A DNA stretch of 64,000 nucleotides, taken from CAZIKB01 sp964539665 (GTDB lineage: Bacteria > Zhuqueibacterota > Zhuqueibacteria > Oceanimicrobiales > Oceanimicrobiaceae). The DNA lies in assembly GCA_964539665.1 (NCBI GenBank), contig CAZIKB010000005.1:1-64000 (forward strand), written 5' to 3'. Every line of letters starts with the position of its first letter. Position 1 is the first letter of the stretch. The translations under genes were made by a program, and so were the position numbers. The notes under the pieces were generated by a model. It saw only the letters and a list, made by a program, of their open reading frames with translations. It had not been told where the DNA came from and searched no databases. Shown piece after piece: positions 17,989 through 27,086 of the stretch.

Positions 17989-19491
17989 ATGCTTTATATT
18001 GTAGTAGTCTCGGTTTATCTTGTCTTACTTGTTGGAATAAGTATTTATAAAAGTCGCACCGTCAAAAGCCAGGAAGATTTTGTGGTAGCCGGGCGGACAG
18101 TACCAGTTTATCTTTTGGTTGCAACGCTGGTTTGCACTTGGATTGGTTCAGGTAGTTTGTTTGGCACCGCTGGTTTGTCGTTTCGGGCAGGTTTCTCAGA
18201 GCTTTGGTTCTCAATGGGCGCCTGGATCGGCATTCTGGTTATCTATTTTGTCGCTTCGAGAGTCAGGAAAATTTCACAATACACACTAACCGATCTGCTC
18301 GAGAAAAGGTATAACCGGGCCGCAAAAGTGCTGGGCACAATCACAATTATTATCGCTTACATGGTAATTGCCGGCTATCAGTTTAAAGGCGGCGGCCGAT
18401 TCATCAGTATTCTAACTGAAGGCAGTATCAGTCCGGAAACCGGCATGTTGATTTCATGTATTGTCATTGTGGGATTTACCGTGTTGGCGGGTATGGTCTC
18501 GATTGTGTCCATTGACATATTTAACGGAACCATTATGATCCTGGCGATGGTATTGACGTTGCCATTTGCCATTTCAAGTCATGGCGGCTGGGATGCTGTC
18601 ATCACTACAATTAATGCAAAAAATCCAGCATATTTATCCCTGTTTGAAGGCCACGACTTCTTTTGGGTGGTTGGAATCATTCTACCGACCTTTTTATTGT
18701 TACTAAGCGAAAGCAGCATCTACCAAAAATTCTCGTCTGCAAAAGACGCAAAAGCCGCCAAACAAGCTGTGATCGGCATGTTCACCGGCGTTGTAATAAT
18801 CGAATTCCTGATGTGTGCCATTGCGGTGGTCGGCTACGCTATTTATTCGGATGATCCAAGATTTTTTCTGGCCAATGGTGACATCAATCGTGCCATGGCG
18901 GAAGAAATTATTCTCAGAATAGGGTACGAGCAAATGCCTGCGGTTATAGGTTCGATCTTGTTTGCTGGCGGCATGGCGATCATCATATCCACAGGTAACA
19001 CTTTTTTAATGGTGACCTCGACAAATGTAGCCAGAGATATTTTTCAAACTTTCGTCTACAAAGACGCGACAGACAAACAGATGGTATTAATTCAAAGAGT
19101 ATGTATTGTGGTCATCGGAATATTAGCTTACCTGCTGATGAGCCAATTCACTACAATTCTTGAGATGGCCTTTATTTCATATACCATGATTGGCGCTTCT
19201 CTTGCTCCAATGCTTTTAGCTGCATTTTTCTGGAAAAGAGTAACCAAAGAGGGCGGTGTGGCCTCGATCGCCTCCGGAATGGCTACAGTGTTGTTCATAG
19301 CTATCACTAATAAAATATTAGAGGGCCAAGGTGGAACTGCCAATATCCTGGGCATATCATTTCCTATGGATACGGACTATATTGCCATCCCGTCCGTTAT
19401 TGTTTCTGTTTCAACATTGGTGATTGTTAGCCTGCTGACACCGGCTTCACCGGAAAGTGTTTGGAAACCGTTTATCGACAAAACTGATTAG
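17989..19491 (+). CDS. Sodium:solute symporter (SSS family)
   Basis: The protein has 500 residues and about 13 membrane helices. The SSS signature region is visible at the N-terminus: SRTVKSQEDFVVAGRTVPVY, then TWIGSGSLFGTAGLSFRAG, which includes the sodium-site helix. SQYTLTDLLEKRYNRAAKVLG is also characteristic. The start has a strong GGAAGGAGG site. It would import a small organic solute with sodium. Substrates in this family include amino acids, sugars, acids and pantothenate, and none can be chosen here. Confidence 0.92.
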   Translation: MLYIVVVSVYLVLLVGISIYKSRTVKSQEDFVVAGRTVPVYLLVATLVCTWIGSGSLFGTAGLSFRAGFSELWFSMGAWIGILVIYFVASRVRKISQYTLTDLLEKRYNRAAKVLGTITIIIAYMVIAGYQFKGGGRFISILTEGSISPETGMLISCIVIVGFTVLAGMVSIVSIDIFNGTIMILAMVLTLPFAISSHGGWDAVITTINAKNPAYLSLFEGHDFFWVVGIILPTFLLLLSESSIYQKFSSAKDAKAAKQAVIGMFTGVVIIEFLMCAIAVVGYAIYSDDPRFFLANGDINRAMAEEIILRIGYEQMPAVIGSILFAGGMAIIISTGNTFLMVTSTNVARDIFQTFVYKDATDKQMVLIQRVCIVVIGILAYLLMSQFTTILEMAFISYTMIGASLAPMLLAAFFWKRVTKEGGVASIASGMATVLFIAITNKILEGQGGTANILGISFPMDTDYIAIPSVIVSVSTLVIVSLLTPASPESVWKPFIDKTD

Positions 19492-19509
19492 CGCTGTTCA
19501 AACTTTAGA

Positions 19510-20406
19510 ATGAAAAGCATAATTCTACCGTTTATGACCAGCGTGCTGTTTGCAGGGAGCTTCATTGCCGCTAAATATACGACAATGGAGCTCGGTCCTG
19601 TGACAATCACTTTACTGAGATACATTATTGCATTCGTTTTTTTAAGCGTAATGCTTTTTCATTTCAAGCTTTCCTGTTTAAGAGTCAGAAAAGCCGACCT
19701 GTTTTTTCTTGTTTTGTTGGGCTTGTTCGGCATTGTGGGCTATCATTATTTCTTTTTTCTAAGCCTCAGGTATACTCAAATTGCTAACACAGCGATCATC
19801 AATGCGCTTAGCCCAATTACTACTGGATTTCTGGCTGCATTTTTTTTAAAAGAGAGACTCACTCCCAAAAACTATTTTGGCGTCACACTGGCTTTTATCG
19901 GAGTCATGGTTTTGCTGGCAAAAGGTCATACTGCAAACCTGATTGATCTTAATTTAAATTTTGGGGATTTACTAATGCTGGTGTCAGTGTTTAGCTGGGT
20001 CATATATTCTCTTTTGATTAAAAAACTGTTGGACAAATATACCGGATTCACATTAACCTATTACGCCACATTTTTCGGGATGGTGTTATTAATGTTTCTG
20101 GTAATATCTGAAAATTTCACAGAACAAATTCAATCGATCTCTAAGACATCAATTTACTCGCTGCTTTATATGGGGATCGGTGCTTCTGGAATTGGTTACT
20201 TTTTTTATAACCTGAGCATAAAAGAAATTGGCCCAACCAAAACAGCCAGTTTTGTGAGTAGTCTGGTGCCGATTTTCGTGGCAGGTTTAGCCCTGCAGTT
20301 TTTTGATCAGAAAATAACCGGGGTAATAATAATAAGCACAATGCTGATTATTTTCGGGTTGCATTTTACGTTAAGAGAAAAGAAACCAGGTTATAAAATA
20401 GGCTGA
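19510..20406 (+). CDS. EamA/DMT family transporter
   Basis: The protein has 298 residues with ten predicted helices in two EamA repeats: about 1-135 (MTSVLFAGSFIAAKYTTMELGP at the N-terminus) and about 150-290 (GDLLMLVSVFSWVIYSLLIKK). The ends of each repeat carry the typical motif of small residues before a proline-free helix. It lies 18 nt after the symporter gene and is probably co-transcribed. It would be an inner-membrane metabolite exporter or importer of unknown substrate. Confidence 0.88.
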   Translation: MKSIILPFMTSVLFAGSFIAAKYTTMELGPVTITLLRYIIAFVFLSVMLFHFKLSCLRVRKADLFFLVLLGLFGIVGYHYFFFLSLRYTQIANTAIINALSPITTGFLAAFFLKERLTPKNYFGVTLAFIGVMVLLAKGHTANLIDLNLNFGDLLMLVSVFSWVIYSLLIKKLLDKYTGFTLTYYATFFGMVLLMFLVISENFTEQIQSISKTSIYSLLYMGIGASGIGYFFYNLSIKEIGPTKTASFVSSLVPIFVAGLALQFFDQKITGVIIISTMLIIFGLHFTLREKKPGYKIG

Positions 20407-20485
20407 GACAGGTGTTTTAAACAGTTTTAAAATTGGAATCCCGGATATTTTTTTTAAATTAGAATAATAAATACTTAGAATACGT

Positions 20486-21739
20486 ATGAATTTTTATGTA
20501 AATATGTTTGTAATTCATTTACTATGTGTGATTTTTGTTTCCTTTAATGTATGTACACAAATTGCATATTCACAAACTAACGTGCAGGATTCGAAGTATG
20601 ACAGCTTGTATGATGAGATTTGTGAAATAGTTGAAAACAATTTTTATAGCACAGAAAAAATTGAATCAAAATTTAAAGTAATAAAAGACGTTTATAAAAA
20701 TCATATTAGTTCAATTCCATCAGAGTTTGAATTCTCCAAAATAATAAACAAGATGTTGGCGGAATTAAACGCTTCACACACTCATTACTACAAAAAGAAT
20801 ACGCCTGAATTTTATCAATTGGCAAGTATATTTCACATCCTGCCAATCGTCAAAAAACAATTCGATAATAAAGAGATTCAATATCCGAGTATTGGAATAT
20901 TGACCAGTGAATTTGATGGCAAAATATTTATTGTTTCGGTTCTAACAGGGAGTGTTGCTGAAAAGGCCGGTTTGTTGCAGGGAGATGAAATAGTGTCTGC
21001 AGATGGTAAACCATTCGCAATTATGCGAACGTTTGAAAATAAAGCCAACCGTCCGGTTACCCTGGAAATTCGCAGAACCCAAAATGGCCAACTGAATAAA
21101 ATTCAAGTCACACCCGGGATGATAAATCCCTCCACTGAATTCCTGGATGCTGAACGTGAGAGTATCCAAATTATTGAAGTGGATAGTAAAAAAATAGGCT
21201 ATATTCACATCTGGTCATACGCTGGCGAAGAATATCATCAGTTATTTCAGGAGGCGATTAGCTGGGGTAAACTCAAATCTGCAGATGCATTAATTTGGGA
21301 TTTGCGTGATGGCTGGGGTGGAGCAAATCCTGGATATTTAAACATTTTCAATAAACAGATACCGACAATCAGCCAGTTTAACCGGGATGGAAGCGTCAGA
21401 GTATTTGATCCACAATGGCGCAAGCCGGTAGTGATGCTGGTTAATGGCCGAACCCGAAGTGGGAAAGAGATTTTGGCTTACGGATTCAGAAAGTACAAAA
21501 TAGGTAAGATAATTGGCGAAAAAACCTCTGGCGCTACCCTTGCCGGCAAGCTGTTTTTTGTTTCTGATGGTTCAATGCTTTTTTTGGCAGTTGCAGATTC
21601 AAGAATTGATGATGTTAATTTAGAGGGAGTCGGTGTGGAGCCAGACCTACACATTCCGATGGATATCAGGTATTCGGAAGGAAAGGATATTCAGTTGGAA
21701 AAAGCAGGTGAGTATTTGGAGGAGGTATTTAAAAAATAG
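20486..21739 (+). CDS. S41 family (C-terminal processing) peptidase with PDZ domain, exported
   Basis: The protein has 417 residues. A signal peptide (1-30, ending AYSQ) is followed by a helical N-terminal region, a PDZ domain (about 140-215, VLTGSVAEKAGLLQGDEIVSADGKPF) and the S41 tail-specific protease domain. The candidate nucleophile is Ser325 in NGRTRSGKEILAYG. The following KIIGEKTSGATLAGK segment supplies lysines, but their spacing is not exactly that of CtpA, so the dyad partner is uncertain. It would act on proteins in the periplasm. It is AT-richer than its neighbours and follows the EamA gene after a 79-nt gap. Confidence 0.85.
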   Translation: MNFYVNMFVIHLLCVIFVSFNVCTQIAYSQTNVQDSKYDSLYDEICEIVENNFYSTEKIESKFKVIKDVYKNHISSIPSEFEFSKIINKMLAELNASHTHYYKKNTPEFYQLASIFHILPIVKKQFDNKEIQYPSIGILTSEFDGKIFIVSVLTGSVAEKAGLLQGDEIVSADGKPFAIMRTFENKANRPVTLEIRRTQNGQLNKIQVTPGMINPSTEFLDAERESIQIIEVDSKKIGYIHIWSYAGEEYHQLFQEAISWGKLKSADALIWDLRDGWGGANPGYLNIFNKQIPTISQFNRDGSVRVFDPQWRKPVVMLVNGRTRSGKEILAYGFRKYKIGKIIGEKTSGATLAGKLFFVSDGSMLFLAVADSRIDDVNLEGVGVEPDLHIPMDIRYSEGKDIQLEKAGEYLEEVFKK

Positions 21740-21765
21740 ATTATAGTTAATCCCTATCGACAACC

Positions 21766-22380
21766 TCATTCAAAGCAGCCAATTCTTTCCAGATCTCTTT
21801 CACATTGTCCCGGATTCTCAAATAGTATTGTTTTAATTCCCAATTGCAATGCTGCTTCTACATTGAGCATTTTATCATCAATAAAAACAGTCTCGGAAGG
21901 TTTTAAGCTGAATTTATTAAGCAGATAATGATAAATCTCTAATTCCGGTTTCACCATATTTATACGACATGAAATCACTCTGCCATCAAATAAATCCCAA
22001 AATGTGTATTTCTGCTCAATATGAAGTATGGATGGAAAATGCATGTTTGACAACACATACAGCTTGTGATCCGTTTCGTGTTTGATCCGTCGGATTAATT
22101 CTACTGTCCCTGGAATCGGCACCAGAGCATGTGGCACACTATGCAGCAACCGCGAAATATCCGGCTCGGGAAGCCCGGTCCGAATTACTGCGCGGTTTAT
22201 CGCCTCTTGCGTATCAAGAGTCCCGCGATCAAGCGCTATCCAATCCGGGTGGAGAAAAAGCTCCTTCTCAATTAATTTACGTTTGTTTGTATCTTGAAAT
22301 ACTGCCGCGATCAGTCGTTTGGGATTCCAGTCAAATACCACACTGCCAAGGTCAAAGATAATGTTCATGGTTGTTTCCAT
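21766..22380 (-). CDS. HAD-superfamily (HAD-IA, YihX-like) phosphatase
   Basis: The protein has 204 residues. Motif I is IIFDLGSVVFDW, with nucleophile Asp10 and the DLGxV form found in the YihX/epoxide-hydrolase-like branch. Motif II is YVLSNMH, the lysine motif is MVKPELEIYHYLL, and motif IV is VFIDDKMLNVEAA. All catalytic elements are present. A helical cap lies between motifs I and II. It probably removes phosphate from a small metabolite such as a sugar phosphate. The true start may be Met5 (22368). Confidence 0.9.
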   Translation of the reverse strand: METTMNIIFDLGSVVFDWNPKRLIAAVFQDTNKRKLIEKELFLHPDWIALDRGTLDTQEAINRAVIRTGLPEPDISRLLHSVPHALVPIPGTVELIRRIKHETDHKLYVLSNMHFPSILHIEQKYTFWDLFDGRVISCRINMVKPELEIYHYLLNKFSLKPSETVFIDDKMLNVEAALQLGIKTILFENPGQCERDLERIGCFE

Positions 22381-22444
22381 AGAAATTAATAAGCCATTGT
22401 TTTAAGAGCTTGAACCTGCTCAAGATTATTTTTATCATAAATCC

Positions 22445-23560
22445 TTATGCGAAACGCTGCGGCCTGAACGCTTCAATGTTCATGCCAGGCTGACCGTGCA
22501 CAATTAATTCAGTTATGAGTTTAGCTGTAACAGGAGCAAGAAGAATGCCGTTGCGAAAGTGTCCGGACGCAATTATCAGATTGGGTATCTGAGTACAACC
22601 CAGGAGGGGCAGATTGTCTTGAGAATCCGGACGCAGTCCAGCCCAGGCGTCGTGAATAGCAGCTGTTGCCAGGGACGGTACAATGTTAATCGCGGCCTGC
22701 AAAAGTTGTTGCATCCCATGAGCTGTCACGTCTTTATTGTAGCCCACGTTTTCAACAGTGCTGCCAATTAGAATGCGGCCATCCTGCCAGGGCACCATGT
22801 AGCAGACTGATGAATGAATTAGATGATTTAAGGGCTGCGGATGTTTTTCCAGACAAACAATCTGACCACGTATCGGTCTGATTGGTAGTTTGATCCGTCC
22901 GTGTGTTTCCAAATTTCCAGCCCAGCATCCAGCCGCGTTGATAAAGATTTCGCCTTTGATCAAACTTTCTGGTGTTCGGACGCTCTCAATTTTATTTTTG
23001 TTAAATTCCAGGCCGAGAACAGGAGTACCTGTTATAAATTTTACCCCACGCCTAATTGCAGCAGAAACCAGTGCCTTCATGAGTTGACGATTTTCCACTT
23101 GATGATCATCGGGCAGAAACACTCCCACCTGAGCATTTTCCGCCAGGGCCGGTTCTAATTCGTGTATTGTTTTATCTGACAGTTCCTCGCTTTGCCTGTT
23201 TTCTTTAAGCTGGCGTTCATGGAGTCCTGCAAGAATCTTAGCTTCAGTATAGTCCGTGGCCACATAAACAGTGCCGGTCTTTCTGTAGCCGATATGCATG
23301 CCTGAATCTTCCTCTAACTGCTGCACGAATTCGGGATACATAGCATGGCTTGTGAAACATAAATCAGACAGGAGCCCCTGCAGGCCATGCGCTCCTTCTG
23401 ACTGCGGTGCAAGCATACCTGCCGCCGCTCTTGAGGCTTCTTCGCCAGGCCATCCTTTTTCAATGACCGTAACTTTCAGTCCTTCATTAGCAAGCCGGTT
23501 CGCAACCGCACAACCGATTATGCCCGCGCCGATGACAACAATTTCACTTGATTTATTCAT
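22445..23560 (-). CDS. thiO: Glycine oxidase ThiO-like FAD-dependent oxidoreductase
   Basis: The protein has 371 residues, the standard ThiO length. The FAD-binding motif is VVIGAGIIGCAVANRLANEG near the N-terminus, followed by EASRAAAGMLAPQSEG, typical of glycine oxidases. Near the C-terminus are HDAWAGLRPDSQDNLPLLG and ASGHFRNGILLAPVTAKLI, which form the substrate and flavin site. ThiO oxidises glycine to iminoglycine for the thiazole ring of thiamine. No other thi gene is in the window, so a broader amino-acid oxidase role remains possible. It lies 64 nt upstream of the HAD gene on the same strand. Confidence 0.88.
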   Translation of the reverse strand: MNKSSEIVVIGAGIIGCAVANRLANEGLKVTVIEKGWPGEEASRAAAGMLAPQSEGAHGLQGLLSDLCFTSHAMYPEFVQQLEEDSGMHIGYRKTGTVYVATDYTEAKILAGLHERQLKENRQSEELSDKTIHELEPALAENAQVGVFLPDDHQVENRQLMKALVSAAIRRGVKFITGTPVLGLEFNKNKIESVRTPESLIKGEIFINAAGCWAGNLETHGRIKLPIRPIRGQIVCLEKHPQPLNHLIHSSVCYMVPWQDGRILIGSTVENVGYNKDVTAHGMQQLLQAAINIVPSLATAAIHDAWAGLRPDSQDNLPLLGCTQIPNLIIASGHFRNGILLAPVTAKLITELIVHGQPGMNIEAFRPQRFA

Positions 23561-23614
23561 GTCAGTTAGTGAATATAAGTTATTTTTGCGGGATTTCCAA
23601 AATAGATTTCAACT

Positions 23615-25053
23615 TCATTCCAATTCAAAGGCAATAAACCTTAGCTGACCACCACGCTCAACCTGTAAAACTACCGGATCGTAGATTTTTAAATTTCCCA
23701 AGGCCAATCGTAACTCTGCAAGATTTTTTATCGAAGAATTGTTTATTGAGTGTATAACATCACCCGGTTGAAAGCCCTCCTGATTGTAGAAAAATTGCTT
23801 ATGCGAAATGGATGCAACGACAACGCCTGATTCTTTTCGCAAAGGCGGAAGCATTTTAATAATATCCGATTCCAGGTCCAAGCCAAGGATACCCAATTTT
23901 GGGATGAGATTTCTTTCAGGACTTACCATATCAAAAAAACGCTCTGGCGCATTTGGTCTTTCTTTGACCATTACTTTTAGGGAAAGGGTTTCCGAACCAC
24001 GCAGCACTTCTAATTCAACTAAATCGCCAATTGCTCGTCCGTAAATATTAACATCGAATTGGCGGCCGTTTTCCATGACCTTATTATCAGTGGACAGCAC
24101 AATATCACCCACTTTTAGTCCGGCATACTCGGCCGGACTGCGAGGTGCCAAATCGCCAATTACGACACCCCAGACTTGCGATAGTCCAAGACCAGCCGCA
24201 AGAAAGGGCGTGATGGTTTGCGCATGTACGCCAATCACACCGCGACGAACTTGACCGGTATCCCTGATTTGTTCAAATACATTGCGAACAATATTACTGG
24301 GTGCAGCGAATCCAATACCCTCACTCCCTCCGGATTGTGAAAAAATGAAGGTATTGATACCAACAACATTACCATTTATATCCACAAGCGGACCGCCGCT
24401 ATTACCCGGGTTTATCGGGGCATCTGTCTGGATATAACCATCGGATCTTCCGGTCGAAATTGACGGGCCAGGGCGCTGACCACACCCATAGATACGGAAT
24501 TCTCCAGTCCAAGTGGGCTGCCAAAGGCCATGACCAATTGCCCCTGTCGAAGATTGTCTGAATCGCCGAGTTTCAAGTAGGAAAGACCTGTTTCATTTAT
24601 CTTCAATACCGCCAGGTCGGTCTCCTGATCGATACCCGCAACCTGCGCACCAACAATTTTTCCTCTGGATTTGAGAATAGAGTAATGCGGTATTTTTCCA
24701 TCAGTCGGTGTTGCCAGTACAACCTGAATACGTCTGGCTCCTTCAACAACGTGGGCGTTGGTAATAATATATCCATTCGGATCAAGCACAACTCCGGAAC
24801 CGCTGCTGCTTTGCCTCGACAACAAGTTGTGACTGGAATTTCCTGCACTTCCTCCAGTAACATAACCTGTAACTAAAATCTGCACGATTGCTGCATTCAC
24901 TCGTTCTGACAAAGACTCCAGATCCTGGCTAAGCTGTCTTAATGTCAACTCAGATGCCCGCCCGGAGCGGTGCTGACCTGATAAGTCAGTTGGATTTTGG
25001 AAACAAAAAGTTAACGTAAGTAAAATTGTTGGGACATATAATTTAAACTTCAT
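23615..25053 (-). pseudogene. HtrA/DegP-like serine protease, interrupted by one frameshift
   Basis: Two frames together encode a full HtrA. The first part (25053 to about 24437) has a signal peptide, the His of TNAHVV and the Asp of ETDLAVL, and runs to RPEDPMV. In another frame the sequence resumes as YIQTDAPINPGNSGGPLVDING, which contains the catalytic Ser, followed by two PDZ domains ending at 23615. One base is missing between 24437 and 24436. The unshifted frame reaches a stop 12 codons later (24414-24412), before the catalytic serine. As written the product would be an inactive 213-residue fragment. The clean single-base lesion could be a real mutation or an assembly error. Confidence 0.88.
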
Positions 25054-25227
25054 TTTATTCCTTTCAAAATTATATTTTACTATTATCTATTGAAATTACT
25101 CTGGTTATTAAATCATTATGGCAAATATCAATTTTGGATGTTGGAGCAATGAAACAATGATATTTTACGAACATCAACGTTTTATTACTTCACATCTCCA
25201 AACCTACAAGCCTACAATCGAGTTACT

Positions 25228-26019
25228 TCAGGACATTTCAGTTTTAGAGAGAAGTTGTCCACAATACATTTTAGTTTCATATTCCATTTCCACGCGATTA
25301 TCACCCTGATGTTTTTGAAACACCATTTTAAGAGCATCGATCATATTTGCATAATTGGGATGAGCATGTGAAGGAACATACGAAGTGGACAGCAATCTAC
25401 CTTTTAATCCAGTGAAATCAAATACCTGTTTATTCTGAAATATTTTTTGTTTGAAACTCTTTGTACAAAAAAATTGCTGCAGGTCATTTTGGTTTATATT
25501 CTTATGATCCACTTTTTCATAGTCAATACTTTGCTCACGAAGCAATTGCTCGTACGCCACGGAAAATGGCGAGGAATCTATTTTGCGATCGTTCCAAATT
25601 AATATAACCCAGCCAGCCGGCTTGAGTATTTGTAAAAATTCCTGTCTTGTTTTCTCAATCCTGAACCAATGAAACGCCTGCGCAACAGTAATAAAATCGA
25701 CACTACGGGGCGGCAGATTAGTGGCCTCCGCTGTACCATTGATGCTGGTGAATTTCGCATAATTGGCCAAAAGCCTCTCCGCTGCTTCGCGCATTTCTTT
25801 ATTCGGTTCAACACCAAAAACAACATTACCCTGTTTCAAAAACATTTCGGAAAGAATGCCGGTACCAGAGCCTGCATCAGCAATAACAGAGTCTCCAGAT
25901 AAATCGCATTCTTCAGCCAACACATCCAGTATTTCTTTTGGATAACCAGGACGAAATTTGATATAATTCTCAACTCTATCTGAAAATAGTTCAGCAGAAG
26001 TTAATTGTCGATTAGACAT
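25228..26019 (-). CDS. Class I SAM-dependent methyltransferase
   Basis: The product has 263 residues from Met at 26019 (MSNRQLTSAELFSDRVENY). A longer in-frame start at 26103 would add a hydrophobic stretch unlike the family. Motif I is VIADAGSGTG (45-54), the motif II region is FGVEPNKEMREAAE, and INGTAEATNLPPRSVDFITVAQAFHWF follows. This is the arrangement of UbiE/Tam-like small-molecule methyltransferases (methyltransferase 11/25 type). The substrate is unknown. It stands alone on the minus strand. Confidence 0.87.
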   Translation of the reverse strand: MSNRQLTSAELFSDRVENYIKFRPGYPKEILDVLAEECDLSGDSVIADAGSGTGILSEMFLKQGNVVFGVEPNKEMREAAERLLANYAKFTSINGTAEATNLPPRSVDFITVAQAFHWFRIEKTRQEFLQILKPAGWVILIWNDRKIDSSPFSVAYEQLLREQSIDYEKVDHKNINQNDLQQFFCTKSFKQKIFQNKQVFDFTGLKGRLLSTSYVPSHAHPNYANMIDALKMVFQKHQGDNRVEMEYETKMYCGQLLSKTEMS

Positions 26020-26201
26020 AACGCAACAAAGCCTCAAAGAATCATTAACTTTAGAATTATGAAAGACTATAACCAATATGCAAAATATAGTTAACATTTT
26101 CAAGCAAACAGTTCAATTACCTTATAAAACGCAAACCTTGTTTTATGTCAGGATATTCCCAAATCGTTACTGCTCACGCTTTTTGATAAATAGTACCACA
26201 C

Positions 26202-26248
26202 GGATGCCCAAATTCATTTGGGAGTTACCTCGATGAATCGAGGCTTCC
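26202..26248. repeat. Double-hairpin repeat, copy B
   Basis: This is the inverted counterpart of copy A at 6020-6067, with the same two 16-nt palindromes (one CCCAAAT-type, one CCTCGAT-type) separated by a slightly different spacer. It lies 20 nt before the selenoprotein start codon and so would be near the 5' end of that mRNA. Confidence 0.75.
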
Positions 26249-26267
26249 ATTTATACGAAGGAGACAT

Positions 26268-27083
26268 ATGAACCCAATTGGAAATAAACAAATACATCTT
26301 GTTTTGACTTCAGGGTATTTGTATATTGACACTATGGGCGAAATCACCGAGTTTACCAAATCAATACAACTATTTCTAAATAACTATCCATGGCGATGTA
26401 TTGATCCAGTTCCGTGGACCCAACCGGGCAAACCTTTAGCAGAGTGCCGATTGGCGCTGGTTTCAAGCGCTGGCTTTATTCTGCCGGGTCAGGAATCTTT
26501 TGGTAATGCAAGACGGGGAGGAGATGTAAGTTTTCGGCAGATTCCATCCGATGTAGACGTTACAACGCTGATTGATTCTCACAACAGCAATTCGTTTGAT
26601 CATAGTGGTATGCATCAGGACCCGAATATTGCTTTTCCGATTGAACGAGTTCGCGAGCTGGAAAAGGCAGGTCGAATTGGTTGCATCAACCATCGGCATC
26701 TTTCCCTGATGGGATCTATTACAACTCCCGGCAAGCTTGTAAAACATACAGCCCCGCAAGCCGCACAAAGGCTTGTTGATGACGGTGTGGATATTGCGCT
26801 GCTTATTCCAGTTTGACCGATGTGTAACCAGGCCGTGAGTCTGGTCGCAGCCGAACTTGAAAGACAAGGGATTGCTACAGTGGCCATTCAACTATTACGT
26901 AAAGTGGCTGAACGGGTACGCCCGCCGCGTGCGCTCTTTGTACCATTTCGCCATGGTTATCCGTTGGATACGCCAGGCGATCCTGAAAGGCAGCACGCCG
27001 TCCTTGAAGCGGCTTTAAATCTCTTTGATTGCCAGGATGTCAAGCCGCCAGTTTTGGTCGAGTTTGAGCCAAAACACATTTGA
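26268..27083 (+). CDS. GrdB-like selenoprotein (glycine/sarcosine/betaine reductase selenoprotein B family), in-frame UGA read as selenocysteine
   Basis: The frame is 271 residues long if the TGA at 26814-26816 is translated. It reads DIALLIPV-U-PMCNQAVSLVAAELERQGI, with Sec183 and Cys186 forming a UxxC redox motif. Cysteine homologues of this family have CPxC at this place. Coding character, family resemblance and frame continue unbroken on both sides of the TGA. Upstream parts such as RLALVSSAG, DHSGMHQDPNIAFPIERVRELEKAGRIG and TAPQAAQRLVDDGVD also match the family. The start has AAGGAG with good spacing. GrdB proteins reductively cleave C-N bonds, but stand-alone members lacking GrdA/GrdC/GrdD partners have no established substrate. 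None of those partners, nor selA, selB or selC, is in the window. Confidence 0.88.
26827..26845 (+). promoter_or_regulatory. Candidate bacterial SECIS stem-loop
   Basis: Immediately 3' of the UGA, ACCAGGC (26827-26833) can pair with GUCUGGU (26839-26845), including one G-U pair, around the 5-nt loop CGUGA. The stem begins 10 nt after the UGA, close to the 11-nt spacing of the upper stem in the E. coli fdhF SECIS. Loop guanines are present. A bulged U like that of fdhF is not evident. Confidence 0.55.
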
Positions 27084-27086
27084 ACT

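Noticed and set aside
26020..26103. N-terminal membrane segment for the methyltransferase
   Set aside because: The added residues are unlike the family, and the Met at 26019 gives the standard start of these enzymes.
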